Source of the DNA: Proruminimicrobium sp963666965
GTDB taxonomy: Bacteria; Elusimicrobiota; Endomicrobiia; Endomicrobiales; Endomicrobiaceae
Length of the DNA stretch: 64,000 bases
Reading direction: 5' to 3'
Assembly (NCBI GenBank): GCA_963666965.1
Contig: OY762939.1
Location: 992,001 to 1,056,000 of the forward strand
The position numbers were made by a program, and so were the translations under genes. This document shows positions 51,310 to 60,407 of this stretch, in pieces (the stretch's first letter is position 1; each line of letters opens with the position of its first letter). The notes beneath the pieces are model-generated. The model had not been told where the DNA came from. It saw nothing but the letters and a program-made list of their open reading frames with translations, and did not search any database.

Positions 51310-52818
51310 ATGAACCAACGAAAAGCCGGAGCTGTTTTATCTTATTTGTCTATGGGTATAAATTCCGTAATAGGATTTATTTATATACCTGTTCTTTTGG
51401 TATTTTTATCAAAAGAACAGTACGGGTTGTATCAATTGGTTGCTTCAATGATTGGATATTTGATGATTATGGATTTTGGTTTAGCAAACACAATTACCAG
51501 ATATTACTCACAGTACATGGCTAAAAATGATGAAATAAAAAAACAGAATTTACTTGCGACTACAGCCATTTTATACTCGATTGTCTCAATATGTATAATC
51601 ATTATCGGGTTAATCGGATTAAAATATATTATTCCTCTTTATATTAAAACTCTTTCAAGTTATGAATTGGAGACGGCAAAACAAATATTTGTCATAATGC
51701 TTGCAAATATTGCTCTTATAATACCCGGAAATATCTTCGTAGCAGTAATAAACAGTCATGAAAAATTTATTTTTGCCCGTTCTTTAAATATAGCAAACAT
51801 TATTATACAACCAATACTTGTATTTAGCGTTTTAAATTTTAATCCAAGCGTCTTAGCTCTTGTTCTTGTTCAAACACTTTGCAATATAATTGTGGTTTCT
51901 ATAAATATCTATTATTGTTTTTATAAATTAAATATCAAAATTAAATTATATTTTTGGGATAACAAATTTATTAAAGAACTTTTAATTTTTTCATTTTTTA
52001 TTTTTTTGCCGGCAATAGTCAGTATTGCATATTGGAAGACAGGGCAGATTATACTCGGAGCTGTAATAGGCACAGGTGCAGTTGCCGTTTATGCAATTGC
52101 TATTCAGTTTATTACTGTTTTTATGAGTTTTTCCACGGCTATAAGCGGTGTTTTCTTGCCGCAAATTTCATCTATATCTGCCAAAACCGGAGATATGTCA
52201 CAAATCAATGATATATTTATAAAAACGGGCAGGATACAATTTCTCATGATGAGTTTAATTTTAAGCGGGTTTACTCTATATGGGAAGCAGTTTATAATAT
52301 TATGGATCGGAGAAAGTTTCATTGATGCATATATATATGCTTTAATCTTAATGTCAGGTCTGTTTATTTGTCTTGTTCAAGGGGTAGGAGTGCCGATATT
52401 ACAGGCAAAGAATAAACATGTTTTCCGTTCTATAGTGTATTTTTTCTTAGGTATAATAAATATTTGTGTGTCTATTCCGATGGCAAAAAAATACGGCGGT
52501 TTAGGCTGTGCGGTTACAACAGGAATTTGTTTGTTTATAGGACAAACAATTATAATGAATATTTATTACAATAAAATCAGAATAAATATAATTTATTTCT
52601 TTAAACAAATAATTTCTATGGCTGGCCCTGTTTTTGTTGTGTTTATATTGGGCAGTTTGGCGAATATATTTTTTATTTCAGATCTAACAAGTGTTTTTAT
52701 AATAAAAATTTCTATATATACGGCATTGTTTATATCTGCGGTATGGAAGTTTTCAATGAATGATTATGAAAAAAATATTGTATTAAAACCTTTAATTAAT
52801 CGTTTCAAAAGAGGTTAA
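51310..52818 (+). CDS. Polysaccharide flippase, Wzx/MATE-like
   Basis: Membrane transporter of 502 residues with about fourteen hydrophobic helices. The opening AVLSYLSMGINSVIGFIYIP and KEQYGLYQLVASMIGYLMIM, and later GLANTITRYYSQYMAKND and SISAKTGDMSQINDIF segments, are typical of Wzx-type exporters of the MOP superfamily. It flips the undecaprenyl-linked repeat unit to the periplasmic face. It starts 2 bases after the pyruvyl transferase gene and is 6 bases before the acyltransferase gene. Confidence 0.88.
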   Translation: MNQRKAGAVLSYLSMGINSVIGFIYIPVLLVFLSKEQYGLYQLVASMIGYLMIMDFGLANTITRYYSQYMAKNDEIKKQNLLATTAILYSIVSICIIIIGLIGLKYIIPLYIKTLSSYELETAKQIFVIMLANIALIIPGNIFVAVINSHEKFIFARSLNIANIIIQPILVFSVLNFNPSVLALVLVQTLCNIIVVSINIYYCFYKLNIKIKLYFWDNKFIKELLIFSFFIFLPAIVSIAYWKTGQIILGAVIGTGAVAVYAIAIQFITVFMSFSTAISGVFLPQISSISAKTGDMSQINDIFIKTGRIQFLMMSLILSGFTLYGKQFIILWIGESFIDAYIYALILMSGLFICLVQGVGVPILQAKNKHVFRSIVYFFLGIINICVSIPMAKKYGGLGCAVTTGICLFIGQTIIMNIYYNKIRINIIYFFKQIISMAGPVFVVFILGSLANIFFISDLTSVFIIKISIYTALFISAVWKFSMNDYEKNIVLKPLINRFKRG

Positions 52819-52824
52819 AATAGC

Positions 52825-53847
52825 ATGTTAAAATTAAATAGAAACTGCTCGTTAGATATTTTCAGATATATTTGCGCATTGCTTGTCGTTGCTATTCATA
52901 TTCATCCTTTTATGGATATAAATCATTCAATAGGATATTTTACTACACAAGTTATTACGAGAATAGCAGTTCCTTTTTTCTTTGCTGTATCGGGCTATTA
53001 TTTTATAAAGATTTTATATACGGGCGGATCTGTTTATAAAATTGTAAAAAAAATATTTATAGTATATGCAGCATGGAGTTTGATATATTTTTTCATTTCG
53101 TCATTTAATCTAATATCAAATGATATTTCTTTAGCGACCATTTTTAAACAATATACGGTTCAATTTTTTATTAGTGGGGCCTTTTATCATTTATGGTTTT
53201 TCCCGGCATTATTTTTTTCTATATTTTTTGTTCTAGTTTCATATAAACTCAAATTAATGAAAGTATTATTTGTTTTTTCCGTTATATTTTATTGCATGGG
53301 TTGTTTTGGATGTTCATGGTATTATATCGGCAATAAAATACCGATTATATCTTATATAATAAATCTTCCTTACTTTAACATCATAAGAAGAATATTATTT
53401 ATGGGATTGCCTTTTTTTATGATTGGATATTTATTGAATTTTATAAAAAATAAATATAGGGATATATCTAACACAAAACTCTTACTTGTATTAAGTATAT
53501 TTATGATATGTTTTTTTGCAGAGATATTTTTTGTTTTAGAATTTAATTTTGAAAGAGATATTATACTGACATTTTTCTTATATCCTTTACTTATTTCAAT
53601 AATGTTGCTGCTTATTAACAATCCTTTAATTGATAAGCAAAATAGTGCTTACAGATACAGAGTAATGGCAAATTTTACATATTATGTTCATCCTATTATC
53701 ATTATTTTATTGTCAAAATTTCTCAACTTAATTAATTTGAATAGTAAAGAGACGGTAACATATTTTACTGTTTGTTTTATAACCGGCACTTTAGGTTTTA
53801 TAATTGTAAAAATGAATAATAAGTATATAAATAAAATTGTAGTGTAA
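52825..53847 (+). CDS. Acyltransferase 3 family membrane protein
   Basis: Integral membrane O-acyltransferase of 340 residues with about ten helices. The N-terminal motif RNCSLDIFRYICALLVVAIH with its His, followed by RIAVPFFFAVSGYYF, is the acyltransferase-3 hallmark. Such proteins acetylate or succinylate O-antigen or exopolysaccharide sugars at the membrane. This part of the operon is extremely AT-rich (13 G+C among the 60 bases 53041-53100). Confidence 0.85.
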   Translation: MLKLNRNCSLDIFRYICALLVVAIHIHPFMDINHSIGYFTTQVITRIAVPFFFAVSGYYFIKILYTGGSVYKIVKKIFIVYAAWSLIYFFISSFNLISNDISLATIFKQYTVQFFISGAFYHLWFFPALFFSIFFVLVSYKLKLMKVLFVFSVIFYCMGCFGCSWYYIGNKIPIISYIINLPYFNIIRRILFMGLPFFMIGYLLNFIKNKYRDISNTKLLLVLSIFMICFFAEIFFVLEFNFERDIILTFFLYPLLISIMLLLINNPLIDKQNSAYRYRVMANFTYYVHPIIIILLSKFLNLINLNSKETVTYFTVCFITGTLGFIIVKMNNKYINKIVV

Positions 53848-53864
53848 ATACATAGGTGTAAAAA

Positions 53865-55064
53865 ATGTTAAAAATAACCGATAAATCAAAATGTTGCGGA
53901 TGCGGAGCATGTTATAATATTTGCAAAAATAATGCTATCGCTATGCAAGAAGACGGAGAAGGCTTTTTATATCCGCTTATTGATTCTGAATTATGTATAA
54001 AATGCGGATTATGTATCAGTGCCTGTCCGATATTGCAAAAATCAAAAAACAGTGAATTATTAGAAATATACGGGGCAAAAAATAAAAATATAAAAGAACA
54101 AAAAATGAGTACTTCTGGCGGTATGTTTTCTGTAATTGCAAATTATATATTGGATAACAACGGAGTTGTATTTGGAGCGAGTTACAATGAAAAGTGGGAA
54201 GTAGTTCATACATATGTCGATAATAAAAAAGATTTAGATGCTTTAAGAAGATCAAAATATGTACAAAGTAATATAGGAAATACTTATAAACAGGCAAGAG
54301 AATTTTTAGATAATAATAAAATTGTTTTATTTTGCGGGACACCATGCCAGATCGCGGGACTAAAAAGTTTTTTAAATAAAGATTTTAGTAATCTTTACTG
54401 TATGGATATTTTTTGTCATAGTGTGCCGTCTCCTAAAGTATGGAAAATGTTTTTGGAACAAAATTTTAATATTGGCAATATAAATTCAATTGATTTTAGA
54501 AGTAAAGATTTCGGATGGGATAAAAGCTACTTAAAAATAATTTTAAAAAATAATAAAGTCTATCCCTATTTACCTGTATATATAAAATTAATAACTTTAT
54601 TGTTTCCCGAAAAACTTAGAATAAAGTTGTTAACCGGTTTATATTCGCTCTCTTTTAGAAAAGGATTTTTGTCAGCTTTGTATTCAAGACCTTCATGCCA
54701 TAACTGCAGTTTAAAGGGAAATCATAAACAAAGCGATATCAGTGCTGGAGATCTATGGAGAATTTTTGAGATAGCTCCGCAGATGTATGACAAAAACGGA
54801 GTTTCTGTCATAACTGTCAATTCATCAAAAGGCAGATTCTTATTTGAAAAAATAAAAAATAATTTGATATTTACAAAAATAAATTTTGATAAAATGGTTA
54901 AATATAATCCATACTTTTTAAATTCAATCAGTGCACATCCAAGAAGACGAGAGTTTTTTGACAGTTACCAAAATGAGCCTTTAAATGATTTGATTGCCCG
55001 GTTGTTATACAGACCATTTTTTAAAAGATGTTTCAATTTTTTAAAAAATCATTTAAAAAAATAA
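53865..55064 (+). CDS. FrhB-like iron-sulfur protein (coenzyme F420 hydrogenase beta-subunit family)
   Basis: Protein of 399 residues. Two 4Fe-4S motifs lie at the N terminus: CGCGACYNIC (with Cys 10 completing the first set, to Cys 20) and CIKCGLCISACP. The FrhB-like domain follows, with TSGGMFSVIANYIL, FCGTPCQIAGLKSFL, a further Cys pair CHNCSLKG and SDISAGDLW. In F420 enzymes this domain binds FAD. Here it ends a polysaccharide operon with pyruvyl transferases, an association seen in other glycan loci; the reaction is unknown, perhaps a reductive sugar modification. Confidence 0.82.
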   Translation: MLKITDKSKCCGCGACYNICKNNAIAMQEDGEGFLYPLIDSELCIKCGLCISACPILQKSKNSELLEIYGAKNKNIKEQKMSTSGGMFSVIANYILDNNGVVFGASYNEKWEVVHTYVDNKKDLDALRRSKYVQSNIGNTYKQAREFLDNNKIVLFCGTPCQIAGLKSFLNKDFSNLYCMDIFCHSVPSPKVWKMFLEQNFNIGNINSIDFRSKDFGWDKSYLKIILKNNKVYPYLPVYIKLITLLFPEKLRIKLLTGLYSLSFRKGFLSALYSRPSCHNCSLKGNHKQSDISAGDLWRIFEIAPQMYDKNGVSVITVNSSKGRFLFEKIKNNLIFTKINFDKMVKYNPYFLNSISAHPRRREFFDSYQNEPLNDLIARLLYRPFFKRCFNFLKNHLKK

Positions 55065-55131
55065 TAAATATTTTAAGCTCAATAAAACATTACACATTAT
55101 ACCTTATACAATATGATTCAATTGCGAAAAA

Positions 55132-55165
55132 TTGCATGCTATATATTATTTATAGTATAATGCAA
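55132..55165 (+). promoter_or_regulatory. Promoter of the HTH gene with putative operator half-sites
   Basis: TTGCAT (55132-55137), 18-base spacer, TATAAT (55156-55161). The -35 box TTGCAT is mirrored by ATGCAA (55160-55165) overlapping the -10 box, and a second ATTGC lies 10 bases upstream (55121-55125). These half-sites could be where the HTH protein binds to control itself. Confidence 0.5.
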
Positions 55166-55193
55166 GGGTAATAAAATACAGTTGGAGGCACAT

Positions 55194-55442
55194 ATGGAAC
55201 TTGGCAAAGAAATTGCAAAATTAAGAAAAAATATAGGACTCACACAGGTTGAATTATCTAAAAAAGCAAAAGTTGGATTGAGATTGATAAGATATATAGA
55301 ACAGGGCGGCAGTCATTTCAGATATGATAAACTTGACATACTTTTAAAGTTTTTTGGATATCATGCAGAGATAATAAAAGATGCTGAAATTAGAATAAAA
55401 GATCAGGAAAACACTTCGGAACAATTGCAGCTTGATATTTAA
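55194..55442 (+). CDS. Xre-family HTH regulator (y4mF/HipB-like)
   Basis: DNA-binding protein of 82 residues. LGKEIAKLRKNIGLTQVELS followed by KKAKVGLRLIRYIEQGG (about residues 2-40) is a Cro/C1-type helix-turn-helix, and KLDILLKFFGYHAEI follows as in the y4mF group of HipB-like regulators. HipB partners are usually encoded beside a HipA kinase toxin; none is here. I take the ATG at 55194 with TGGAGG upstream; the TTG at 55182 lies in that site. Its stop overlaps that of the convergent wzc-like gene. Confidence 0.8.
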   Translation: MELGKEIAKLRKNIGLTQVELSKKAKVGLRLIRYIEQGGSHFRYDKLDILLKFFGYHAEIIKDAEIRIKDQENTSEQLQLDI

Positions 55443-57160
55443 CTGTAGTAGTGGTAATGTTTGTAATAGCCGTATTTCCCGTAGGACAATCCTTCCTCTT
55501 TAAAGTGAGAAATTACAGTTCCCAAAATTTTAATATTGGCTTTTTGAAGTTTATCTATGGCAATTTTAGATAATTTTGAATTTGTTTTGCAGTGTTTAAC
55601 CACAAAAATTGCCTTATCTATAACATGACCCCAAAGCAAAGTGTCACTGACAGGGATTACAGCAGGACTGTCGACTATAATCATATCATAATTATGTTTA
55701 GCCCATTTTATAAATTCAGATAAAAGGGGAGTATTTAACAACTCCGAAGGGTTTGGAGGTCTTATTCCGGAAGTTACTACAAAAAGATTGTCTATCTCCG
55801 TTTTTTGCACATTTGATCCGAAATCGCGTTTTTGAGAATCATTCCAAATATTGCTTAATCCTTTTTCTGTTGATAATTTGAATATGCGGTGTAGTCTTGA
55901 TCGTCTAAGATCGCCGTCAATAAGAAGTACCCTCTTGCCTATTTGGGCTATTGAGATAGCCAAATTAGTGGCCAAATGGGTTTTTCCTTCGCCCTGAATA
56001 GAACTTACAACCATTATTGTATTTTTTTCAATATCGTCTGTTAATGTGAAATCCAGCATCGTTCTTATGTTTCTTATTTGTTCAGCCATAAGATGATTGC
56101 CGTCTTTAAGCATTGTTTCATATTCCTTTTTTAGATGATTGCTTTTTTTTGTTCTTTCAAAAGGCACAAAACCAAGAAAAGGAAGCTGTAATTCTTTTTC
56201 TACATCTTCAGAATTTTTAATGCTTTTATCAATGAATTCTAAAAAAAATATTATAATCAATGAGATTAATAAACTTAATATGACGCCTATTGCCAGATTC
56301 AGTATTTTTCTGGGTATATAAGGTTTATCAGGAGAAACAGCTTCATCAATAATCCTTATATTGTTTCCGGAAAATTGGCCGGAAAGCTCTATTTTCAAAC
56401 TTTCTATTATGCGTTTCGTTTCCATTTCTATTTTTGACCGTATTGTAACTATTTGATTTTTGATTGATACTACATCCGGATGATTTTCAGTATATTTTGC
56501 AGTAAGCTTTGCATATTCGCCCTGTAAAGTTATTTCTCTGTTTTTAAGATTTTTTATAAAATCGCTGTTTACAACCTGAGGCAGTGAATTTAAAAGTTCT
56601 TCCTGCTGGCGACTTTTTTCGGAGCTTTCAAGAGCTTTTATTACATCTTGGGCCATTATAACTCGGTTACTTATATTATCTGTAACAAATGTTTTTGCAA
56701 GAGTATTTGCTATTTGAGAAGTCAGTTTTTTTTCATAAGAAGACACTTCCAAATTTACAAGTCTGCTTCTGAGTACCGGCTTTACTTCTATTCGTTTTTT
56801 TAATTTAAACCAGCCGTTGGGATTTTTAAATTCCTGATAGTTATCAAGATTTAAAGATTTGTGTACTTTTTCCAAAATAGTTCTTGATTCAATAAGCTGG
56901 TACTGCGTTCTGTAATAGTCTTCATCGCTTGCCCATGAATCGATCGAAGCTGTCTCAATTTTGCCGGAATCTTCTCGGTCTATCATCATAAGAACAGATG
57001 CTTTGTAAACCGGCTGTATGATAATATTAGCCGTTATCGCTCCCAAAAGGCCTAGCAGAGTTATTGTCAATATAAGCCAAAAATGTTTAAAAACAATTGA
57101 TAAATAATAAGAAAAGTCAACGGAATTATTTTGTTCCAAATTATTAGAATCAGTTGCCAT
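55439..57160 (-). CDS. Polysaccharide co-polymerase and tyrosine autokinase (Wzc-like)
   Basis: Inner-membrane protein of 573 residues. The N-terminal Wzz domain is bounded by two membrane helices (about residues 30-50 and 290-310), with coiled-coil between. The cytoplasmic BY-kinase has Walker A in SSIQGEGKTHLATN (about 385-398), Walker A' LLIDGDLRRS and MIIVDSPAVIPV. The C terminus YGKYGYYKHYHYYS is the tyrosine cluster that is autophosphorylated. It controls chain length and export together with Wza, 14 bases upstream; the Wzb-like phosphatase at 44.3 kb is its likely antagonist. Confidence 0.93.
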   Translation of the reverse strand: MATDSNNLEQNNSVDFSYYLSIVFKHFWLILTITLLGLLGAITANIIIQPVYKASVLMMIDREDSGKIETASIDSWASDEDYYRTQYQLIESRTILEKVHKSLNLDNYQEFKNPNGWFKLKKRIEVKPVLRSRLVNLEVSSYEKKLTSQIANTLAKTFVTDNISNRVIMAQDVIKALESSEKSRQQEELLNSLPQVVNSDFIKNLKNREITLQGEYAKLTAKYTENHPDVVSIKNQIVTIRSKIEMETKRIIESLKIELSGQFSGNNIRIIDEAVSPDKPYIPRKILNLAIGVILSLLISLIIIFFLEFIDKSIKNSEDVEKELQLPFLGFVPFERTKKSNHLKKEYETMLKDGNHLMAEQIRNIRTMLDFTLTDDIEKNTIMVVSSIQGEGKTHLATNLAISIAQIGKRVLLIDGDLRRSRLHRIFKLSTEKGLSNIWNDSQKRDFGSNVQKTEIDNLFVVTSGIRPPNPSELLNTPLLSEFIKWAKHNYDMIIVDSPAVIPVSDTLLWGHVIDKAIFVVKHCKTNSKLSKIAIDKLQKANIKILGTVISHFKEEGLSYGKYGYYKHYHYYS

Positions 57161-57174
57161 ATTAATCCTCTGGG

Positions 57175-57855
57175 TTAAAACATGCTTTGCGGAACAAATA
57201 TTACATCGTTCGGCATAAGGTTTATATCAAGCGATTTTTTGCCTTGTTTTGTGATTTGAGATATATCTACTTCAATGCTTTTCTGAGTTCCGTTTTCCAT
57301 TCTTAAAACTTTTACTTTTGAAACCGCGGCAACAGGAGTAAAACCTCCTGCGGAAGTTATGGCTTCAAGCACAGTTAAAGATTTTCCCGGAGGAATCTGT
57401 ATTGCTGAAGGCGTTTTAACTTCGCCAAGTATATAAATTGTAGTATTTCCGTATTCTTTAACAAATAACGAAACTTGAGGATTTATCAGATATTTTTTAA
57501 GTTCATTTGCAATTACTTCTTCTGCCTGAATTATAGATAATGCGGCAATTTTCACGTTTCCCGCAAGAGGTAAATTTACTGTTCCGCTTCCGCCTATTCT
57601 TAGAGTTCTGTCCATTCCGTTTTCCATAAAAATCTTGATGTCAACCAAATCGCCGGATTGAAGTATGTAATCATTTGCATTTTTTAACTGTGCAATATCA
57701 TTTGCAACCTGTGCGGAAAGATTCGGATCATTTTGCCCGGATTCATTTGACTGTTTTTGCAAAGAATCGCTTTCGTATACTTTAGGCGCCGAAGCACACG
57801 AAAATATAAACACGAAAAAAAACAAATGGATATATACAAAATTGCGGTTTAACAT
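57175..57855 (-). CDS. Polysaccharide export outer-membrane protein (Wza-like lipoprotein)
   Basis: Protein of 226 residues with a lipoprotein-type signal ending IFSC. The poly-export domain contains YILQSGDLVDIKIFME and VNLPLAGNVKIAALSIIQAE; the SLBB domain follows with IYILGEVKTPSAIQIPPGKS and LEAITSAGGFTPVA. It is shorter than Wza of E. coli, with one SLBB repeat, and lacks an obvious C-terminal amphipathic helix, so the outer-membrane pore may need another partner, perhaps the barrel at 40.8 kb. It lies 14 bases before wzc. Confidence 0.92.
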   Translation of the reverse strand: MLNRNFVYIHLFFFVFIFSCASAPKVYESDSLQKQSNESGQNDPNLSAQVANDIAQLKNANDYILQSGDLVDIKIFMENGMDRTLRIGGSGTVNLPLAGNVKIAALSIIQAEEVIANELKKYLINPQVSLFVKEYGNTTIYILGEVKTPSAIQIPPGKSLTVLEAITSAGGFTPVAAVSKVKVLRMENGTQKSIEVDISQITKQGKKSLDINLMPNDVIFVPQSMF

Positions 57856-57923
57856 ATCACCATATTCTATAAAAAAATGTATTATTTAACAAGAAAAAAA
57901 ACAAAATAACAGTCAAAAAAAAT

Positions 57924-59564
57924 TTAAATATATTCCGGATTATTTTTAAGCATTCCGTATAGGTATGAAAATTTTGAATCAAAAGGATATATTGTTAAGT
58001 ATTTTTCGGTTAAAGACATTGCTTTTTTATAATATTCATCTTTTACGAGCCGGTTTAAAGAGCTATTTTGTAAGCTTTGAACATAGAATAGTATTAAATT
58101 ATAAGCATAAACCGGATTCGGTGATAATTCTAAGGCAGATTCATAATTATTAATTTTATTTTCCGGAGAAAGTTTATTTGCAAAAGTTACGTTTCTCCAT
58201 GCAATTGCATCTTTTGCAGAAAAATATACAGTTGCCGCAAAAAACAGACAGAAAGATATTTTTATAAAGTCAGGCAGTTTGTAATATGTGATTTTGTTTT
58301 TATTGAAAGATGATGACGACAATAAAGCCAACACTGTAAAAAAAATAAACGCATTTGCGGGGATATGAAGATGAAAATCTACTAGACATGAAAAAGCAAT
58401 TGAAAAAATTGCACACAGAAGAGCCGTGAATTTTATTTTTTTTTCTTTATTAAAATTTTTGATGCGTTTAAGAAAAAGATAAACGGCGGATAATGCCAGA
58501 ATAAAAAACAAAGTTCCTGCGGGATATCCTATTCCGACAAGCAATTCAAGCCAATCACTGTGTATTCTTCTGGGAAAATTATTCAACTGCATATCAAGAT
58601 ATTTTCCTGTTCCCATTGAAAATGCTCCCATGCCTGTGCCTGTTAAGGGGAAATCATTGAGCATATCAAATCCCGCTTTGTACAACGAAATTCTTGCCTG
58701 CTCGGAAAAACCTCCGGCATTTCTTTCTGAAAAACTATTTATTGCATTTGTGTTTTTGTAAATGATAAACGAAGAAAATAAAAATAAAACAGCAATAAAA
58801 AATAAATATAATATTTTTTTCTTTATTTGCCATGACATGTGCCAGGCCAATATAAATAAAAATATAAAAATTGATATGAACAGCCCGAGCATTGACCCTC
58901 TGGATCTGGTTAATATTGAAGTTATAAACAAAAATATGCACAGTATCGCGCCTGCTGAAAATTTAAAGAAATTCTTCTTTATGGTTTCAAAACGAGAAAA
59001 ACTTGGCAGAAATACGGCCATTGCCGTAAAAAATGATGCGGCAAAAAACGAACCGGCATTATTTCTGTTTACAAATGTTCCGAAAGCGTTGCTGAATTTT
59101 ATTCCAAGAAGAAATTGTATGTATTCGCCTTTCTGAAATAAAATTCCCGTTATTGCGGCTGCAAAAGATGCAATTAGAATTGAATAAAAAAGTTTACTCT
59201 GTTTTTCGCTGTTTTCAAAATTTTGCATTATTACAAAAAAGAGCGCAAAATATAATACAAGAAGATAAAGTTCCTGCAGCGTAAAAAGAGTGCATATTGA
59301 AAAAGGAATAAAAGGCATTATTTTCAAAATTGTACCCGGATTTAATATCTGTATAATACATAATCCGGTAAGCATTAAAAACGAAATACTTATAAGTAAA
59401 GCAGGTTTTGTAAAATAATAATTTTTTTTGTTTATAAGAGTAAAAATGAGAATGACAAACATTAATATTTGTATCAAAAGCAAAGCCCACGGTTCTGTGC
59501 CGCCGAATGCAAACGGTATAAAGAAATATAAAGGAAATAAAAGCAAGTATTGAATATAATTCAT
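57924..59564 (-). CDS. O-antigen ligase/polymerase-like membrane protein (second copy)
   Basis: Membrane protein of 546 residues with about twelve helices. The Wzy_C signature is clear: TSILTRSRGSMLGLFISIFI, then SEQARISLYKAGFDMLNDFP, GTGMGAFSMG and HSDWLELLVGIGYPAG. A C-terminal soluble part (about 450-546) looks TPR-like (NKINNYESALELSPNPVYAY). It differs strongly from the operon copy at 46.8 kb, so one may be the polymerase and the other a ligase. It is 9 bases after nfo and 68 before wza. Confidence 0.82.
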   Translation of the reverse strand: MNYIQYLLLFPLYFFIPFAFGGTEPWALLLIQILMFVILIFTLINKKNYYFTKPALLISISFLMLTGLCIIQILNPGTILKIMPFIPFSICTLFTLQELYLLVLYFALFFVIMQNFENSEKQSKLFYSILIASFAAAITGILFQKGEYIQFLLGIKFSNAFGTFVNRNNAGSFFAASFFTAMAVFLPSFSRFETIKKNFFKFSAGAILCIFLFITSILTRSRGSMLGLFISIFIFLFILAWHMSWQIKKKILYLFFIAVLFLFSSFIIYKNTNAINSFSERNAGGFSEQARISLYKAGFDMLNDFPLTGTGMGAFSMGTGKYLDMQLNNFPRRIHSDWLELLVGIGYPAGTLFFILALSAVYLFLKRIKNFNKEKKIKFTALLCAIFSIAFSCLVDFHLHIPANAFIFFTVLALLSSSSFNKNKITYYKLPDFIKISFCLFFAATVYFSAKDAIAWRNVTFANKLSPENKINNYESALELSPNPVYAYNLILFYVQSLQNSSLNRLVKDEYYKKAMSLTEKYLTIYPFDSKFSYLYGMLKNNPEYI

Positions 59565-59573
59565 ATTAAATTT

Positions 59574-60407
59574 TTAACTCTTATATAATTTTTTAAGAAG
59601 TTTTATTTCTTGGGCATAGCCTTCTGTTTCATTTGGAGTTTCAAGATAAAACGGAAGGTGTGATAATTTAGCATGATTTATTACTTTTTCTATTGTTTTT
59701 ATGCCCAAAATACCGCTTCCTATTTTTTGATGTCTGTCTTTGTGGCTTGATATCGCATTCATAGAATCGTTTAAATGAATAGCTTTAAGAAATTTCAACC
59801 CGATAATTTTATCAAAATCAGCCAACACATCGTCAAGTTTATTTACTATATCGTATCCGGCATCATGAACATGGCATGTGTCAAGACAAACGCCTATTTT
59901 ATCGGAAAGTTTTATTTTATCAAGTATTTGTTTCAGCTCTTCAAAATTGCCGCCTATTTCGCTGCCTTTTCCGGCCATGGTTTCAAGCAAAACGGTAGTA
60001 GTCTGTTCAGGCTTAAGAACATCGTTTAATAAATCGGTTATGTATTTTATTCCGGTTTCAACACCCTGCCCGACATGGCTGCCGGGATGAAAATCATACA
60101 TATTGCCGGGAGTTAATTCCATTCTTTTTAAATCGTCCGTAAAAATTATTTTTGCCAGATCTCTTACAGATTTATCGGCCGAACACGGATTTAAAGTATA
60201 AGGAGCATGAGCTAGTATTTTTGCAAAATTATTTTCTTTACATATTTTTAAAAATAAACGAACGTCTTCTGCATCAATTTCTTTTGCTTTAAAACCTCTT
60301 GGATTTCTTGTAAAAAACTGAAATGTGTTTGCGTCTATGCTTAAAGCTGTTTCAGCCATATTTACATAACCTTTTGAAGCCGAAAGATGACATCCTATGT
60401 TTAGCAT
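59574..60407 (-). CDS. nfo: Deoxyribonuclease IV (endonuclease IV)
   Basis: AP endonuclease of 277 residues cutting DNA 5' of abasic sites in base excision repair. Zinc-site motifs are complete: NIGCHLSASKGYVNMAETA, FQFFTRNPRGFKAK, HAPYTLNPCS, FHPGSHVG, VLLETMAGKGSEIGG, GVCLDTCHVHDAGYD, HLNDSM and DRHQKIGSG. It overlaps the AlkD-like gene upstream by 7 bases, forming a compact repair operon. Confidence 0.96.
   Translation of the reverse strand: MLNIGCHLSASKGYVNMAETALSIDANTFQFFTRNPRGFKAKEIDAEDVRLFLKICKENNFAKILAHAPYTLNPCSADKSVRDLAKIIFTDDLKRMELTPGNMYDFHPGSHVGQGVETGIKYITDLLNDVLKPEQTTTVLLETMAGKGSEIGGNFEELKQILDKIKLSDKIGVCLDTCHVHDAGYDIVNKLDDVLADFDKIIGLKFLKAIHLNDSMNAISSHKDRHQKIGSGILGIKTIEKVINHAKLSHLPFYLETPNETEGYAQEIKLLKKLYKS

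Noticed and set aside
53865..55064. F420 metabolism or hydrogenase activity
   Set aside because: No F420 biosynthesis or hydrogenase subunits are near; the domain also occurs in glycan loci.
55194..55442. Complete HipBA toxin-antitoxin system
   Set aside because: Only the HipB-like regulator is present; the neighbours are polysaccharide genes.
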